A program made the translations under genes and the position numbers. Below are positions 1-10,596 of a DNA stretch of 64,000 nt, piece after piece. The stretch covers positions 81,202,001-81,266,000 of the forward strand of contig CM075669.1 of NCBI GenBank assembly GCA_037962975.1, read 5' to 3'. The notes under the pieces were generated by a model, which saw only the letters and a list, made by a program, of their open reading frames with translations, was not told the DNA's origin and made no database searches. The stretch comes from Clitoria ternatea. Taxonomy: Eukaryota > Streptophyta > Magnoliopsida > Fabales > Fabaceae. How positions within the stretch are numbered: position 1 is the stretch's first letter; each line of letters starts with the position of its first letter.

Positions 1-195
1 ACCCCAGAGGAGTTATTTCTCATTAAACCCCAGAGCGGTTATTTTTCGTTAAACCCGGAACTGGTTGTAAGAACCCCAGAGTGGTTATTTCTTATTAAAC
101 CCCAGAGTGGTTGTCAAAACCCCAAAGCGGTTATTTTTTGTTAAATCCTGGAGTGGTTGTAAAAACCCCAGAGCGGTTATTTTTTCAAACAGTGA
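1..195. repeat. AT-rich minisatellite, about 20-26-bp units
   Basis: Repeated AACCCCAGAGCGGTTATTTT-like units alternate with a shorter AACCCCGGAGTGGTTGTAA-like form. At least seven units are visible and the array is cut by the left window edge. It lies next to the C-terminal end of a Tat-type antisense ORF. The Tat element at 44379-58245 also has a minisatellite in the corresponding place (50430-51150), so this is probably the spacer array of a second Tat-like element. Confidence 0.8.
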
Positions 196-437
196 TTATT
201 CGTTTAAGTTAAAAAGACCGAGGAATTCACAGAGCTATGTATACATATAATGGTCAAGCATTTATGAATTGCCAATAAAGTAAAATAAAAAGAAGATATG
301 TCAAGAATATAAGGCTAAGCATTGCGCAAAAAGGGGACTCTGTCCCAAATAAAATTCAAAAGGCATCAAAAGCCAAGTTAAAGAAATACAAAAGGGCGAA
401 GCTTATCCTGCCGACGAAGCTAAGAATTCTAAAAGTT

Positions 438-2718
438 TTAAGGGTCCACTGGGCCGCCCTGATCTTTATCCCCATCTTTATCCCGGTCCTCTTCTTCGCC
501 AGCCCTGTCACCATCATGGTCCTGTCGATGAGGCACAGCGTCCTCTTCAGTTGCAAGGGGTGCAAAGCAGAAGGGCTCATCAATAGGAAGGAAGGCCTGG
601 CAATCAGCCTCGGTCACTAGCTCACTATCATGAAATCTATTAAAGAAACTGATCCTGTTCAAGTTCAAGTTAATGTTAGGGTTACGGAAGACGACCTGGT
701 GAACAGCGTGACTGAATGCATCCACCGCGGCTCGGGAAATCAAAGTCATGTCGTCATTGTATATTTTTTACCCATCTTGAACTGCCTTGGACAGATCTTG
801 GTTTTTCCCTTGAAGATCAACCACTTGTTTCTCCATGTCGTCTATCTTCTCGCGAAGACCATTTTCTTTTTTCAAGTCACCCTCAGATTCTTAAAGGGCC
901 TGGACGCTCTCGTTTAGGGTTTTGATCCGCTAATGAGCCTGGGAGTTGTCATTAGAGATGCGAAAATTTTTCTCCTTGAGCCGCTCTATCTCAAGCTTTG
1001 GACCCTCAGTGGCTACAGAGTAGAGCACAAAGAGATCTTCATATGCCCCTACATCACCGTCTCCAGGCTGAAGTCGAGGTCTTAAGAATTCACCCCTTCC
1101 CTAAGCATGTAGGGGAGGCGCAGCTCAGTAGAAGGGGCAACATTTTTTTAATCATGTCCTCCAGAGTGGCCAGGTTATTATCTGCATTGGCAACTCTATT
1201 TTCCAAATCGCTCTCCTCAGCAACAGCCTTTCCCTTACTATAGTCATCACCCCGGTAGGTTTTTATTTTTTTACTGGTGACCCCGTCCTGCTTGTTCTTT
1301 TTTCGTTTGGCAGCGGGGTCAGTTTGGACAACGATAGTACCACCAGGGACTTAAAGAGTGGGAGCCCTCATTACCTGAGGGGTAACCCTATTCTCCTTAA
1401 TGATCTGGCCTCAGCTCCGGCCAAGTGCTTACGGAGGGTCTCTAGGGCGTTCGCGCTCATGTTTCCTAAAAAATCCACAAGGTAAAAACTGATATCAAGA
1501 ACAATAACAACATTTGAGAAATAACTATAAACATATATATGTATAAGGGGAATACCCAATTGAGCAAGATATTCGTCCCTGCTAGTTGTGCTGCTCCTTA
1601 AAGGTTGACATTTTATGGGTATCCTGTGAGAGACGTTGTGGAGGATGTCCACCACGGCCTTAGAGCACTCAGAAAGTTTACTCTCTTCAACCGTGTAAGC
1701 GAAGCTCTCCAGAAAGAAGTGTTAGTGAGTCCAAGTGGTGTGGATCTTTAACCGACCTTCCTCATCTTTCTAGAAAAGGGACTCTAGTCCTTTGGCGAAG
1801 AGTTTCACCAAAGCATTTTTGAAAGAAGCCCCTACAAGCTTGTAGAAATCAGCAAAGGCTTCAAAATTAATGATGTCGCTCTGACATTGAAGGTTGATAA
1901 AGCCCATTCTGGTACCGCCATGACGGATAACTCTAGCATAACGAAAGAAGAGGGTGACGGTGGGAGTGAAGTTGAAATGACAACCCAAAACTTCAATGGC
2001 TAAGACCAAGGCTCAGCCATTGGGATAGAATTGGCTAGGGGCGATGTCCAGGAAGTGAAGTACTCCTATCTTGAAGTTGGTGAAGGGGAACCGGACTCCA
2101 ACTTTCGTCATGGTGTACTCATGGAAGAATAAAAACCTCTCACGAGGGATGGTGCAAATGCATTCATCGTAGGTGAGGGCATAGAGGGTAAAAGAATCTG
2201 CATATCGTCAGGATCGCCAGAAAGTATCGGCCTTGAGTTTGATATATTCATCTTTCATTGGAATGCAGCTATGAGGAGCGATAACTTCTCTCGTAATCCA
2301 GAAATAAGGGTCCTGAGCCTTACGGGTAAGCCAGTCCACTTGATCTGTGATCATATAAGTATCTTCGGGATCGTTCCTTACGCGGGGGGATCCACCGGCG
2401 TCCATAAATACGATGTGTTCTAAAAAAGGAACAGTCAAGTAAAAGTCAGTATCATCAGCGTAGTAATGAGCTACGTTGGAATCCGCCCCAGTCAAGGAAA
2501 GAGAGCGGCATGGGAGATCTAGGTGAAGGATGGTTATAAGGAGAGGATTCCAGGTTTTGTTTACCCCGAAGTCATGTTCTCATCCAATGGAAAATATTAG
2601 TTTGGGTGACCCGCATACTACGGTGAAGAACTTCATCTGGCCCAGGGACAGAAGGGTTAAAAATAATTTCCACTGAACTATCTCCCATGGGACCGGTGTT
2701 AGATTCAAAAGAAGACAT
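438..2718 (-). pseudogene. Tat-type antisense ORF (aORF), decayed
   Basis: The reading starts at an ATG (2718) preceded by a pyrimidine-rich stretch ending in AG, MSSFESNTGPMG. It continues through a segment with PFTNFKIGVLHFLDIAPSQF, about 2120-2040. This matches the segment SEFQIGVLYALNIAPTQLHP encoded at 56648-57172. Such domains are known as 'putative gypsy type transposon' N-terminal domains. A coiled-coil-like part follows. The tail contains NINLNLNRISFFNRF and a very acidic Glu/Asp-rich end, with the stop at 438-440. Several stops and frameshifts break it, for example a TGA where tryptophan is expected near 2020. Antisense ORFs between pol and the 3' LTR are known in the Tat lineage; their function is unknown. 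Homology to the other aORF is seen directly; the lineage is inferred. Confidence 0.65.
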
Positions 2719-3640
2719 CTAAAAGAAACTCTAGAGTTAAGGAAGAGCGGCTACCTGAGTAGCAAATTCTGGTTGTTCTACGAGTACGGGCCAGGATTCT
2801 CAAGAAGATTAGAACGGACAACGGAGTAGAGTTTTAACAGAGGGGTAGCAAAGTAACGAAGCAGTTGAAATTCACCTACTTTTATAGGAGGCGGGTAGTA
2901 AATGAAGCATTGCAGCCTAAAAAATAGAGTCATTTCAAATCCAAGCAATGCAGCCGTTCTAACAGGAAGGCGCATGGTGGCAACGCACCAATAACGAAGT
3001 GACATGTCAGGGATCTGTGTGCCAAGTCACTTTTTTGATGAACAGGCGCAATAAATACAGTTGTAGGGCGACATAAAAGAAAGTAAAGGTAGTCTGGAAA
3101 AACATAAAGGTTATACTCTGTTATGCATCGCCATTACAGTTGTAAAGATCACCAGTAAAATAATGCAATAACTCATCATTGTAACTTAGTTTCAATAAGA
3201 AGCTAGAGGGCAAATGATTCGATGAGGATACCAGTCCCAAACTAACGACATCAGACATAATTAAAATACAAATAAAGGCAAAGTACCTGCGGAACTGGAA
3301 AACCGGACTGACTATTGAGGATATCAGAGTTGAGTTTTATCAGTACGGACTGAGTGATAACGACCCCGTTAGAAGTTGCAAGTGGACAACTTGCACCTGC
3401 CAAAAGCTACAGGTTCTACTTACTGACAAAGAGGTCAAATCACCACTTACGATTAAGGGAAAGACTATATATATGATTCATTCATTAAGACATAAACACA
3501 GTTGAACAACTTATACTTTCATGTTAAGACTCTCTGTAATACTATTTTCTCTGTTATAACCGTACTGACTTAAGCATCAAAGTTCCTTTTGCAGGTACAC
3601 CTCCGGTGAGGTTAATTGGACAATGACTAGATTTGACTTA
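2719..3640. mobile_element. Probable UTR and LTR of the left Tat-like element
   Basis: This stretch has no coding signal. It contains an ACTATATATATG TATA-like site near 3463. A sequence ending in ACTTAAGCATCAAAG...TTTTGCAGGTACACCTCC (3570-3603) resembles the U5 end of many plant Ty3/gypsy LTRs. No second copy lies in the window, so neither boundary can be fixed. Assignment to the element on its left is inferred from position. Confidence 0.3.
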
Positions 3641-4179
3641 TTTCATACCTAAAATGCGAAGGGCTTGGTGTTCCCACTGAACCCAAGTTTATAATACTAT
3701 ACTCCCACTGAGACGGTGTAAAATAGTGAGCAAGAGAGACATTCAACATGAGTTTGGAAGGTCCTAATCTAGACCCCGTACACCGGTCAGATCACTAAGA
3801 TATTCTGGGTGTCCTTCTGGTTCCCCGAGATTAGTAAAAACTTTTATTTTCCTTAAAACAAGATTTATTTACGATGACTATGTTGAAAGAAAGAATTTAA
3901 CTCAAATATCAATATTTATTGATACTTCTAGATAAGAATATTTTACTGCCAAGCATTTGATTGAAAGTATGAATATTAAAATATTTAAAATAAATCACTT
4001 TGGTCTCTATGGACCCCAAGCTTGAAATTCGTCACTTACAACCTCATCCTGATCATATGTTACCACACATATATGTGCAATACAATTACATTATTGAGTT
4101 AGGAGGATCCCTAACATCCTGACAGATAAACACTAACAGACACGCCTAGAAACACATAAGTACTCAAGAAATTAGGCAA
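3641..4179. other. Unassigned AT-rich spacer
   Basis: I see no coding potential, tandem repeat or paired LTR here. It lies between the probable gypsy LTR on the left and the RNase H end of the decayed Copia pol on the right. It may hold the 3' UTR or LTR of that Copia element, but no terminal motif or duplicate copy supports this. Confidence 0.4.
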
Positions 4180-6200
4180 TCAAAATCATAGATATTATAT
4201 ATAGGATCTCAACTGTAGAATTAGCAAGATTATGATATTCAACTCTAATGTTGGAATGTGCCACCAGGGACTACTTTTTTCTCCATCACAAGATAAGGTT
4301 GAGGTTAAGGGGGATGAAAGAGCTAGAGGTGGACCTGCAGTTATCAAGTTCGGAGGCCTTGTCACCATGAGAAGGAATTGGTTGAAGAAGAAGGCCATGG
4401 TTGAGAGTGTCATAAAGATATCATAATATCCATTTAACAACTTTCCAATAAGAGAGAATGGGCTGAGGCATAAACTGACGCACCTTGTTAACAGGGTAAC
4501 TAAGATTATGACATGTAATGGTGACATGTTGCAAGGCACCAATAATTCTTAAAATAATCACGTCCATGCTTAGAAAGTTTTAGTGAACTAGGCACAGGAG
4601 TAGTTATACTTTTGGCACTCTGTATGTCGACTTTGCTTAAGAGGTCCCAGGTATATTTAGACTGAGAGAGAAGAATACCTACCGTTGATATGACAAATAA
4701 CTTTAACTCCAAGAAAGTATTTGAGAGGGCCTAACAGTTTAAGAGTAAAAATGGCACTAGGTTTAGAAATAAGAGACTGAATATGAGGAGAAGAGCTACC
4801 CATGACTATGATGTCATGAACATAAACCAATATATATGTCTTGGTTGAAGATGTGAAAAGGACGGATTACACTTACTAGACTAGAATCTGAGGTTGAATA
4901 AAGCGGAGGAGAGTTTTTCAAACCAAGCATGGGGAGTTTGTTTTAGGCCATACAAAGCTTTATGCAATTTACAAGCAAATGTAGAATTAGAGGAGACAAA
5001 ACTTGATGGCTGAGTTGTGACACTTTTTCATGTAACACGTCATTAAGAAAGGAATTGTTAACATCTAATTGTTAGATAGTACAACCAAAAGAGAGAGAGA
5101 AAAAGTAAAAAGGATCCGAATGGTGATAGGATGAACAACAGAAGAGAAAGTTTCAGTATAACCAAACCTAGATTTTTAATGAAACCCTTTAGATACAAGA
5201 CAATCTTTATAGTGATTGATAGTGCCATCAAGATTATGTTTGACATGATAGACCCATTTACAGCCAATTGGAGTATAATATGAGGTAAGGGAATAAGAAA
5301 CTAGGGGGATTTATGAAGGAGGGCATCATCCTCTTCTTACATGGCCTGGAGCCAATTTGGGTGAGAAAGGGTATCATGTAGGTTAGTAGGTTCAACATAT
5401 GATAAGAGAATTTGAGGTTTGACAATACCCAATTTGGAACAAGTTTACATAGGATGAATGTTAGTAGAAGAAATAAAGGGTACAAGGGAAAAAAGTCAAA
5501 GGAAATAGGTTCAACAAGATGGAATAGGGTTATAGTGAGGGGTGAATAAGGATGAGATAGTGAGGGACATTTTGAAGAGGAAGGAGTTGGAATTGATATA
5601 GAGGGAGAGCTTTATGGATATGGTATGTAAAGTGAGGGATGAGAAAATAAAGAAGAGTCAACTGGGATGGAAGAGATATAATGAAAAGCCATAGTGAGAA
5701 AAGAAAACCTGAATTCATTGAACGAAACATCTTTAGAGATGTACAAGCATTCCAAAGAGAAAAGTCACTTGAAGCCTTTATGGTCAGTAGAATAACCTAG
5801 AAATATATACTCAGAGAACCTGAAGTCAAGCTTGTTAGCATTATAGGGCTAAAGCAGAGCAAAACAGGCACAACAAAATGTTTTAAAGACTTGTAATTAG
5901 GGAGGTAGCCATGAAAAAGGTAGAAGGGAACAACATAATTGAAGAAAGATGAGGGTAACTGAGTAATGAGGAAAATAGCTGCAAGAAATGTATAATCCCA
6001 AAAATAAAGGGGCATAACAACTTAAGAAGGTAGAGTGAGCCCTGATTCAATGATATGATGATGCTTACATTTAAAGGTGTCATTCTAGAGATGTGTGTAC
6101 ATCACTATGAGTCTATGCATTATGCCAAACTCAACTAGGACCTTCGGAAATGAGTAAAATTCACTACCCCAGTTAGATTGGAGAGATTTAATTTTAGTAA
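4180..6200 (-). pseudogene. Copia pol fossil (integrase, RT, RNase H)
   Basis: Read from right to left, broken frames show Ty1/copia domains in order. The integrase core and end are at about 6200-5760, with a VLVEFGIMHRL-like segment and KFWDYTFLAAIFLI-like and LPNYKSLK-like segments. RT follows with WVYHVKHNLDGT-like and VNNSFLND-like segments, and a catalytic box reading YVHDII near 4830-4800, where the family has YVDD. The RT end is LLSKVDIQSAKSITTPVP at about 4660-4600. RNase H contains RVEYHNLANSTVEILYI near 4250-4200. Many stops and frameshifts are present and the second active-site Asp position is changed, so it is inactive. No LTR pair could be assigned. It may be a separate element from the gag fragment at 6506-7157, because 300 bp of non-coding sequence lies between them. 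Confidence 0.8.
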
Positions 6201-6505
6201 TTCAGTTATGATCTAGCTATGACCTAAACTAATTTTGGTTATGATTAGTTGAAGTAACTAGATTTAGTTCCAACCACTAACTAACTAACCTAATTAGTTA
6301 AGACAAGCAACTAACTAACAACTATTAGTTATAACCAACAACTAACTAACTAACAAAATAACAACCAAATACAAATGCTCTAGCTCTAGCCGAAATTACC
6401 AAGAATAAATGAAAGTTAATAGTATCCAAAGTCCAATTTCTAAAGGTTTGTCCAAAATACAAGATAGAACCCTAATACACCAAACCTAATAATTTGAAAA
6501 TTTGC
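6201..6505. other. Non-coding junction rich in AACTAACTAACT
   Basis: This AT-rich stretch has many CTAACTAACT/AGTTAGTTAG runs between 6245 and 6355. It separates the integrase fossil from the gag-protease fragment and interrupts what would be continuous Copia coding sequence. It could be an LTR remnant or a small insertion. No terminal repeats are clear. Confidence 0.5.
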
Positions 6506-7157
6506 CTAAATTCTACTAGTTACAGTCTTTCCAGATGTGAGTTTGAGAAGAACTTTCCCTTTTCCAAGGACATCAGCCTTTCGAGAATCACCGAGATACA
6601 TAAATTCTTTTCCCTCCCCCATAATTTTGTAGGAGGTAAACATATCACGGTTCACACATATGTGCTTAGTAGCCCCAGAGTCTACCACCCATTTACTCAT
6701 ATTGGCCACAATTAAGGCTTGAGAAACAGCTTCAACAGTTACATCATCGTCATCTCCTTTAGCCAAATAAATTTTTGGCTTAGGAGGAATATCATTTCTC
6801 TTCCTGTAACGACATGCTGGAGCATGATGACCTGGCTTACGACAAACAAAGCAAAAACTCTTCTTTTTGAAGGTAGTGGGATTAGTTTGTCTAGCAGAAA
6901 AATGATCAAAGGATTTTTTGTTATCATACCTGTTGTTTTTGTTCCTGGCCTGTACCATATTTGCTCTCACAGCCAATGCTCTACCTCTCGCCACCTTTTC
7001 TTCTTTACGGTTGGTGTCTTCAATAATTATATGAGTGATCAATTTTGGAACAGAAAGCTTACTCAATTTGTGCTTGAGTTGTTTTTTGTAATCCTTCCAT
7101 GACTCTGGTAATTTTTTAATCAAAAAACCTACAACAACTTCTTGATTTTGGCATTGT
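6506..7157 (-). pseudogene. Copia gag-protease fragment
   Basis: An open frame of about 205 residues (longer if read back to 7157) carries the end of a UBN2-type Copia gag (LPESWKDYKKQLKHKL). A CCHC zinc knuckle, CFVCRKPGHHAPACR, binds nucleic acid. An aspartic protease active site, DSGATKHIC, follows. A stop after SGKTVTSRI ends it before the rest of protease. The frame is cut near 7130-7157, where plus-strand Sirevirus RNase H sequence starts, so the two elements are joined head to head. It is much better preserved than the pol fossil to its left, which suggests a different age or origin. Confidence 0.85.
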
Positions 7158-7416
7158 TTTAAACAAAGTACCCATCAAATGTGATAATACTAGTGCCATC
7201 AACATCTCAAGGAATCCAGTAATGCACTCTAGAACCAAGCACATTGAGATTAGGCATCACTTTATTAGAGATCATGTGTTAAAAGGGGATTGTGTACTTG
7301 AGCATGTTGAAACTTCTAGGCAACTAGCTGATATCTTCACAAAACCCTTGGCTAGAGAACAATTCATTCACATTAGAAGAGAATTAGACATTCTTGATAT
7401 GTCAAATTGTGTTTGA
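7130..7416 (+). pseudogene. Sirevirus 1 RNase H C-terminal fragment
   Basis: The frame reads LDFGIVLNKVPIKCDNTSAI, then HSRTKHIEIRHHFIRDH and ADIFTKPLAREQF, and stops at 7414-7416. These are the conserved C-terminal Copia RNase H motifs (cleavage of the RNA strand in RNA-DNA hybrids). No stop occurs in the remaining part. The upstream RT and integrase are absent because the element is cut where it meets the minus-strand Copia gag. Confidence 0.9.
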
Positions 7417-7525
7417 ATGATGGAATATTTTGATAAGAACTATGTTGCATGGCATGATGAATGGTATATGTTACATTTCATGTTTGGAACTTTGCTGCAT
7501 AAAAAACTTGAAGTTTTTGAATTAA

Positions 7526-7854
7526 TAATCGATTACATTCCTCCTCACAATCGATTACTATGCTTCTGTTTCCTTCATAATCGATTAGTCCCATCCCCTA
7601 ATCGATTACACTGATTCTGTTTCTAAGCTAATCGATTGCCCTTGACCCACAATCGATTACTCAGCCTCTGTTTCAGGTTCAAAACGTTTCCTCTTCTCCA
7701 TAATCGATTACCATCCTGTTCCAATCGATTAGGACGGTTCTGTTTCTCATCTAATCGATTAGTCAAAGGTGATAATCGATTACGCTCTGCACGAAACGTT
7801 TGGGATTCCCAGAAACAGCGATCTAATCGATTACCCCTGCCTCGTAATCGATTA
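7526..7854. promoter_or_regulatory. TAATCGATTA palindrome array A (12 sites)
   Basis: Twelve copies of the palindrome TAATCGATTA (eight exact, four with one end base changed) lie at 7526, 7548, 7578, 7599, 7629, 7650, 7701, 7722, 7752, 7773, 7824 and 7845. The spacing is mostly 21-30 bp. The sequence between them differs, so they are conserved sites rather than a simple tandem repeat. The array ends 118 bp before a TATA box. A protein-binding role is inferred; TAAT half sites are typical of homeodomain targets. Confidence 0.7.
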
Positions 7855-7972
7855 GCCTCAGTTCTGAAGAGTCAAACTGCAACTTCCAAGGTAAACTCGA
7901 AGTACTCCCTCTCTTAACTCCCTTCACTCCTTTCTAAACCCACTCTCCTTCTTCCTAAACCTAATTCTCACC

Positions 7973-7980
7973 TATAAATA
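7973..7980 (+). promoter_or_regulatory. Candidate internal TATA box for env-like ORF
   Basis: TATAAATA in the context CACCTATAAATACCCC is followed by a CT-rich stretch and then the ATG at 8085 in a good plant context (CACCATGTC). It is a canonical plant core promoter arrangement inside the element, 105 bp before the start codon. Transcription from it is inferred, not shown. Confidence 0.5.
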
Positions 7981-8084
7981 CCCCTCCCTTCACCTTCTCA
8001 TCTCACACTACCTCCTTCCTCTCAAACCTCTCCAACACTCTCAAGCACTCTTCTCTCTTCATCTTCTTCTTTGCATTCTTCACC

Positions 8085-9206
8085 ATGTCTACATCCCGCA
8101 CTGCTAAGAGAGCACGATCCTCCATGGCTCAAGCCCATAACCCTCTTGACTTCTCAAGGTTCTTCTCTTCCCCTAGAGATCTTCAAAATTTTGTGAAAAA
8201 CTTTTCTGAAAAGGAGATAATGACTCCTCACTTCACAATAGCCGACACCTTCAATAACCCCAGCCTAACCTTCACCCAAAGCCTTCATCACTACAACCTC
8301 TTTCCATTCCTCTCCCTCAAAGAAGAAGAGTACTATCCTGAACTCATGAGGGTATTCTATTGCAACCTCTGACTTGTCAATGGGATGGTTGAATCCAAAG
8401 TGAAGAACGCAACCATCAAACTCACCAATGCTCAATTTGCGGAAATCTCCCAGCTACCTCTCAACAATGCTGATTTTGATGGAGGAGAACCGGAAGACGA
8501 ATGGGGCTTCAATGCTCTAACTGCTCGTCAATCCTTGTGGAAAGCTGACCGCCCTAGGAGCAACCACAAACTGGTAGGACATTTGACCATGAACAACCGT
8601 CTGCTTCACTTCTTCTTGGTCAAAATGATAGTTCCTCGCGGTGGGAATTATGCTTTGGTTGAAGAGGATGATGTCCTCTTGATGTGGGCCATGCTGAACT
8701 CTAAGGAGATCAACTGGGTTCAGTTGGTCAAATTCCATATGCGCCATGCGAAGGACCAGCAAAAACTCCCCTATGGCATCCTCCTCACTAAAATTTTTAA
8801 ATATTGTGGAGTTGATTTGGCCGGAGAACTCTCTGAAAAAGTGCCTCCTAGAGCTTGCATTGGCACCCATCACCTCACCAAAATGGGTCTCGTTTTCACG
8901 AATGGAGCATGGTACTCACGAATGGAGGGCATTGATGCCAACATTCCCTTCGAAGCTCCTGCCGAAGAAGAACCCGCTCCTCCTCCTCCTCAACCACAAG
9001 CTGCACCATCAGCCTCTTCATCTGCACCCCAAGATGACCCATTTGCATCTCTTTACGCCCATCTTGACCGCCGCTTCGATCGTCTTGAAAACTCCCTTCA
9101 AGAGTTTTCAATGACCGAGCAGCAACACTTTGAGATGATGCAACAACGCTATAAAGAGCTGTCTCACCAAATTGCTGAAATTCGCTTTTTCAATCCGGAT
9201 AATTAG
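8085..9206 (+). pseudogene. Sirevirus env-like / plant-transposon-protein ORF, one stop
   Basis: One frame of 374 codons, including the terminal stop, runs from ATG 8085 to TAG 9204-9206. It is broken only by TGA at 8370-8372 (codon 96). The N terminus is basic and Ser-rich. The middle (about residues 60-270) has features of the 'putative plant transposon protein' family found in Sirevirus extra ORFs, such as RQSLWKADRPRSNHKLVGH and NNRLLHFFLVKMIVPRGGNY. A Pro/Ala-rich linker (EEEPAPPPPQPQAAP) follows, then a coiled-coil-like end, FNPDN. I see no signal peptide or clear membrane segment, so the traditional label 'envelope-like' is not supported here. A second copy at 36212-42340 reads through the codon-96 position. 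Confidence 0.75.
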
Positions 9207-9368
9207 ATCCTTAGTCATACTTTTGTTTAGGGTGCTTATGTTATTATCTTTTCAATTCTGAATATTGTCTCTTAATGCAATTCCCATCCGTTTTCAATTC
9301 AATAAAATTATCTCGTTTCAGTTCATATTATATCTCTTTAATTGCACGCATTATTTTTGATGATTACA

Positions 9369-9673
9369 AAGGGGGAGAAGAATATTTGTTCATATCTTGG
9401 TTAATTTGTTCATATCTTGTTTAATTCTTGTTTAAAATATGGAGAAGAATATCTGTTCATATCTTGGTTAATCTGTTCATATCTTGTTTAATTCTTGTTT
9501 AAAATATGGAGAAGAATATCTGTTCATCTTGTTTAAAATCTGAAAAAGATAGGATTAATAAATTCCTTTTTGATAGGGGGAGATTTAGCAAGAAATAAGA
9601 GATAAGTTTAAATTGTTCAAACTAACAACCCTCAAGAGATGAACATAGTTGTCATCATCAAAAAGGGGGAGAA
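9369..9673 (+). other. Multiple polypurine tracts before the 3' LTR
   Basis: AAAGGGGGAGAAGAAT at 9369, TAGGGGGAGA near 9576 and AAAAGGGGGAGAA at 9661-9673 are repeated polypurine tracts. The last one touches the LTR and would prime plus-strand DNA synthesis. Several PPT copies are a known Sirevirus signature. Between them, a segment around GGAGAAGAATATCTGTTCATA is directly repeated (about 9380-9540). Confidence 0.85.
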
Positions 9674-9792
9674 TGTGTTTGAATATGTATACAGGTTCAA
9701 GGATGTTCAAAGATTTTGATAATGACAAGCACTCTTGAAGAAATCTGTGCAAAAACAAAGATATGGAATCAGGGTCCAAGTAAAAGCGAAGC

Positions 9793-10197
9793 TAATCGAT
9801 TAGATCACTTATGCTAATCGATTAGGAGCTTTCTGTTTTGGAAGAAACTGCATCAGGATGTAAGATAATCGATTATGAGAATGAAGATAATCGATTACGA
9901 AGTCACTGGAATTAAGATAATCGATTATGTACTTGAAGCTAATCGATTACAACCATAAAAAATGGGATTAAATGTATCAGGTATAATGCCTAATCGATTA
10001 AGGAAGCCATTCAATCGATTAGGAAGCCACTGGAATTAAGGTAATCGATTACAAGACATGCTAATCGATTAGGAAGCTGCGAAATCAAATTAAATGCATC
10101 AGGTATTGATGCTAATCGATTACAGGAATTGAAATAATCGATTAGTTACTCTCTGACTTGAAGCTAATCGATTACAACGCGAGGGTGTAATCGATTA
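9793..10197. promoter_or_regulatory. TAATCGATTA palindrome array B in LTR (14 sites)
   Basis: Sites start at 9793, 9815, 9866, 9888, 9918, 9940, 9991, 10012, 10042, 10062, 10113, 10135, 10165 and 10188. All but one (CAATCGATTA at 10012) are exact. The sites fall in pairs about 21-22 bp apart with about 50 bp between pair starts (in places 30 bp). That is close to two and five DNA turns. The last site ends 120 bp before the LTR TATA box. Confidence 0.7.
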
Positions 10198-10317
10198 CGC
10201 TAGTGGAAAAACACATTTAAGTGGGAAACCAGCTCATGTCTCCACCATTCTTCAAATTTCCACTAAGTGCAACGGCTATGAAGAACGAAGGGCACACCTC
10301 AACAGCTATTTTGGCTC

Positions 10318-10324
10318 TATAAAT
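10318..10324 (+). promoter_or_regulatory. Sirevirus LTR TATA box
   Basis: TATAAAT in GGCTCTATAAATTGAAG lies in the middle of the LTR, as expected for the U3/R promoter. The same arrangement occurs at 45755 in the solo LTR. Transcription would start about 30 bp downstream near a run of CACAAACACACAACAAG. Confidence 0.65.
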
Positions 10325-10575
10325 TGAAGAGGAACACAAGCACAAACACACAACAAGAAGCTACAAATCCTTTACTCTATTTTGTGCCTTGTAAGCCCTA
10401 TTTCTTGTATCTTGAAATACATTTGTATATCCTCTCATCTTGAGAGTTAGAATTGGTTAGAGCTTTCATTTGTGTATCTACTCTATTAAGAGAGTGTATT
10501 GATTGTAAACACAACACCAAACACAAGGGATTCACTCTAGGTTGAGTGGTTGTTCACTCTAGGTTGAGTGGTCAC

Positions 10576-10596
10576 AAAGGTTGGGGTTCAACCTTT
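10576..10596 (+). other. Conserved LTR hairpin
   Basis: Arms AAAGGTTG and CAACCTTT (8 bp) enclose the loop GGGTT. The same hairpin is kept at 46011-46031 in the older solo LTR. It lies about 250 bp downstream of the TATA box, so it would be in the R/U5 part of the RNA. Possible roles are packaging, polyadenylation or translation control; none is shown. Confidence 0.5.

Noticed and set aside
7417..7917. Open frames of 65 and 93 codons rich in NRL
   Set aside because: The NRL repeats are the AATCGATTA palindromes read in frame; there is no other protein feature.
8517..8873. Minus-strand 118-codon frame
   Set aside because: Shadow of the env-like ORF on the plus strand, which has a homolog at 36212-42340.
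8085..9206. A true envelope glycoprotein
   Set aside because: No signal peptide, membrane segment or cleavage site is visible; it fits the plant-transposon-protein type better.
7526..10200. Regularly spaced short repeats that look like a CRISPR array
   Set aside because: The repeat is a 10-bp palindrome, spacers vary in length, no cas gene is present and the setting is a plant Copia element.
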